Source of the DNA: CAIVAT01 sp038212325
Lineage (GTDB): Bacteria > Bacteroidota > Bacteroidia > Bacteroidales > FEN-979
Length of the DNA: 20,875 nt
NCBI GenBank assembly: GCA_038212325.1
Contig: JBBQUQ010000061.1
Span: 1-20,875, forward strand
Direction of reading: 5' to 3'
Part shown: positions 20,840 to 20,875 of the stretch, piece by piece
Layout: every line of letters starts with the position of its first letter
Numbering within the stretch: the stretch's first letter is position 1
Made by a program: the position numbers and the translations under genes
The notes under the pieces: generated by a model
What the model was told of the DNA's origin: nothing
Databases searched by the model: none
What the model saw: the letters and a program-made list of their open reading frames with translations, nothing else

Positions 20840-20875
20840 ATGAAAAAATCAACCACATTAGGCACAATAGTTCAC
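20840..20875 (+). CDS. First 12 codons of a gene running off the window
   Basis: ATG at 20840 opens MKKSTTLGTIVH with no stop before the window end. A KK n-terminus suggests a signal peptide or membrane anchor, but 12 residues do not allow identification. A candidate promoter lies about 90 bp upstream. Confidence 0.4.
   Translation, partial: MKKSTTLGTIVH

Overview
This is a gene-dense bacterial window that reads as Bacteroidota. The evidence for that is several near-consensus TAnnTTTG -7 promoter elements, A-rich leaders in place of strong Shine-Dalgarno sites, a fragment of a type IX secretion (T9SS) C-terminal sorting domain, SxxC-type lipoprotein signals, and families typical of the phylum (DUF3943, DUF4197, MlaEFD without MlaB or MlaC, GH130). 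No rRNA, tRNA, insertion sequence, phage gene or CRISPR array was recognised. The genus cannot be named from the sequence.

Left part (1-12939, all on the plus strand) is an envelope and stress-tolerance block. It starts inside a Gln/Pro-rich protein with 14-residue tandem repeats. Next come a small two-helix membrane protein, a coiled-coil lipoprotein, a DUF3943 outer-membrane protein and a divergent NRAMP-type transporter. A compact run of overlapping genes follows: an Lmo0937-like miniprotein of 51 residues, an AI-2E-family permease, and the MlaE permease, MlaF ATPase and MlaD MCE protein of a lipid ABC transporter. Then come a universal stress protein, a GH130 glycoside phosphorylase overlapping a two-domain glycosyltransferase, and the CbpA (DnaJ-like) and CbpM pair.

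Middle part (13021-16319) holds the most interesting unit. A Crp/Fnr-type regulator on the minus strand is divergent from a lipoprotein with ten CXXCH haem motifs plus one CX3CH motif. That gene is followed 55 bp later by a lipoprotein with two rhodanese domains, each carrying the same active-site loop. The divergent promoter region holds a TGA-N6-TCA palindrome placed where a Crp/Fnr protein would bind. I infer a redox-responsive surface or periplasmic module linking electron transfer to sulfane-sulfur chemistry. The function is not established.

Right part (16320-20875) contains a CDF metal-efflux pump on the minus strand, a T9SS sorting-domain remnant, a small secreted protein with a metalloregulator-like palindrome over its promoter, a cold-shock-domain protein (minus), a GMP-reductase-like enzyme (plus), a DUF4197 protein (minus) and the first codons of a gene that runs off the end. 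Clear hairpin-plus-T-tract terminators lie at 16336-16368, 17492-17526 and 18128-18177. A further one sits inside the signal-peptide codons of the DUF3943 gene (986-1020).
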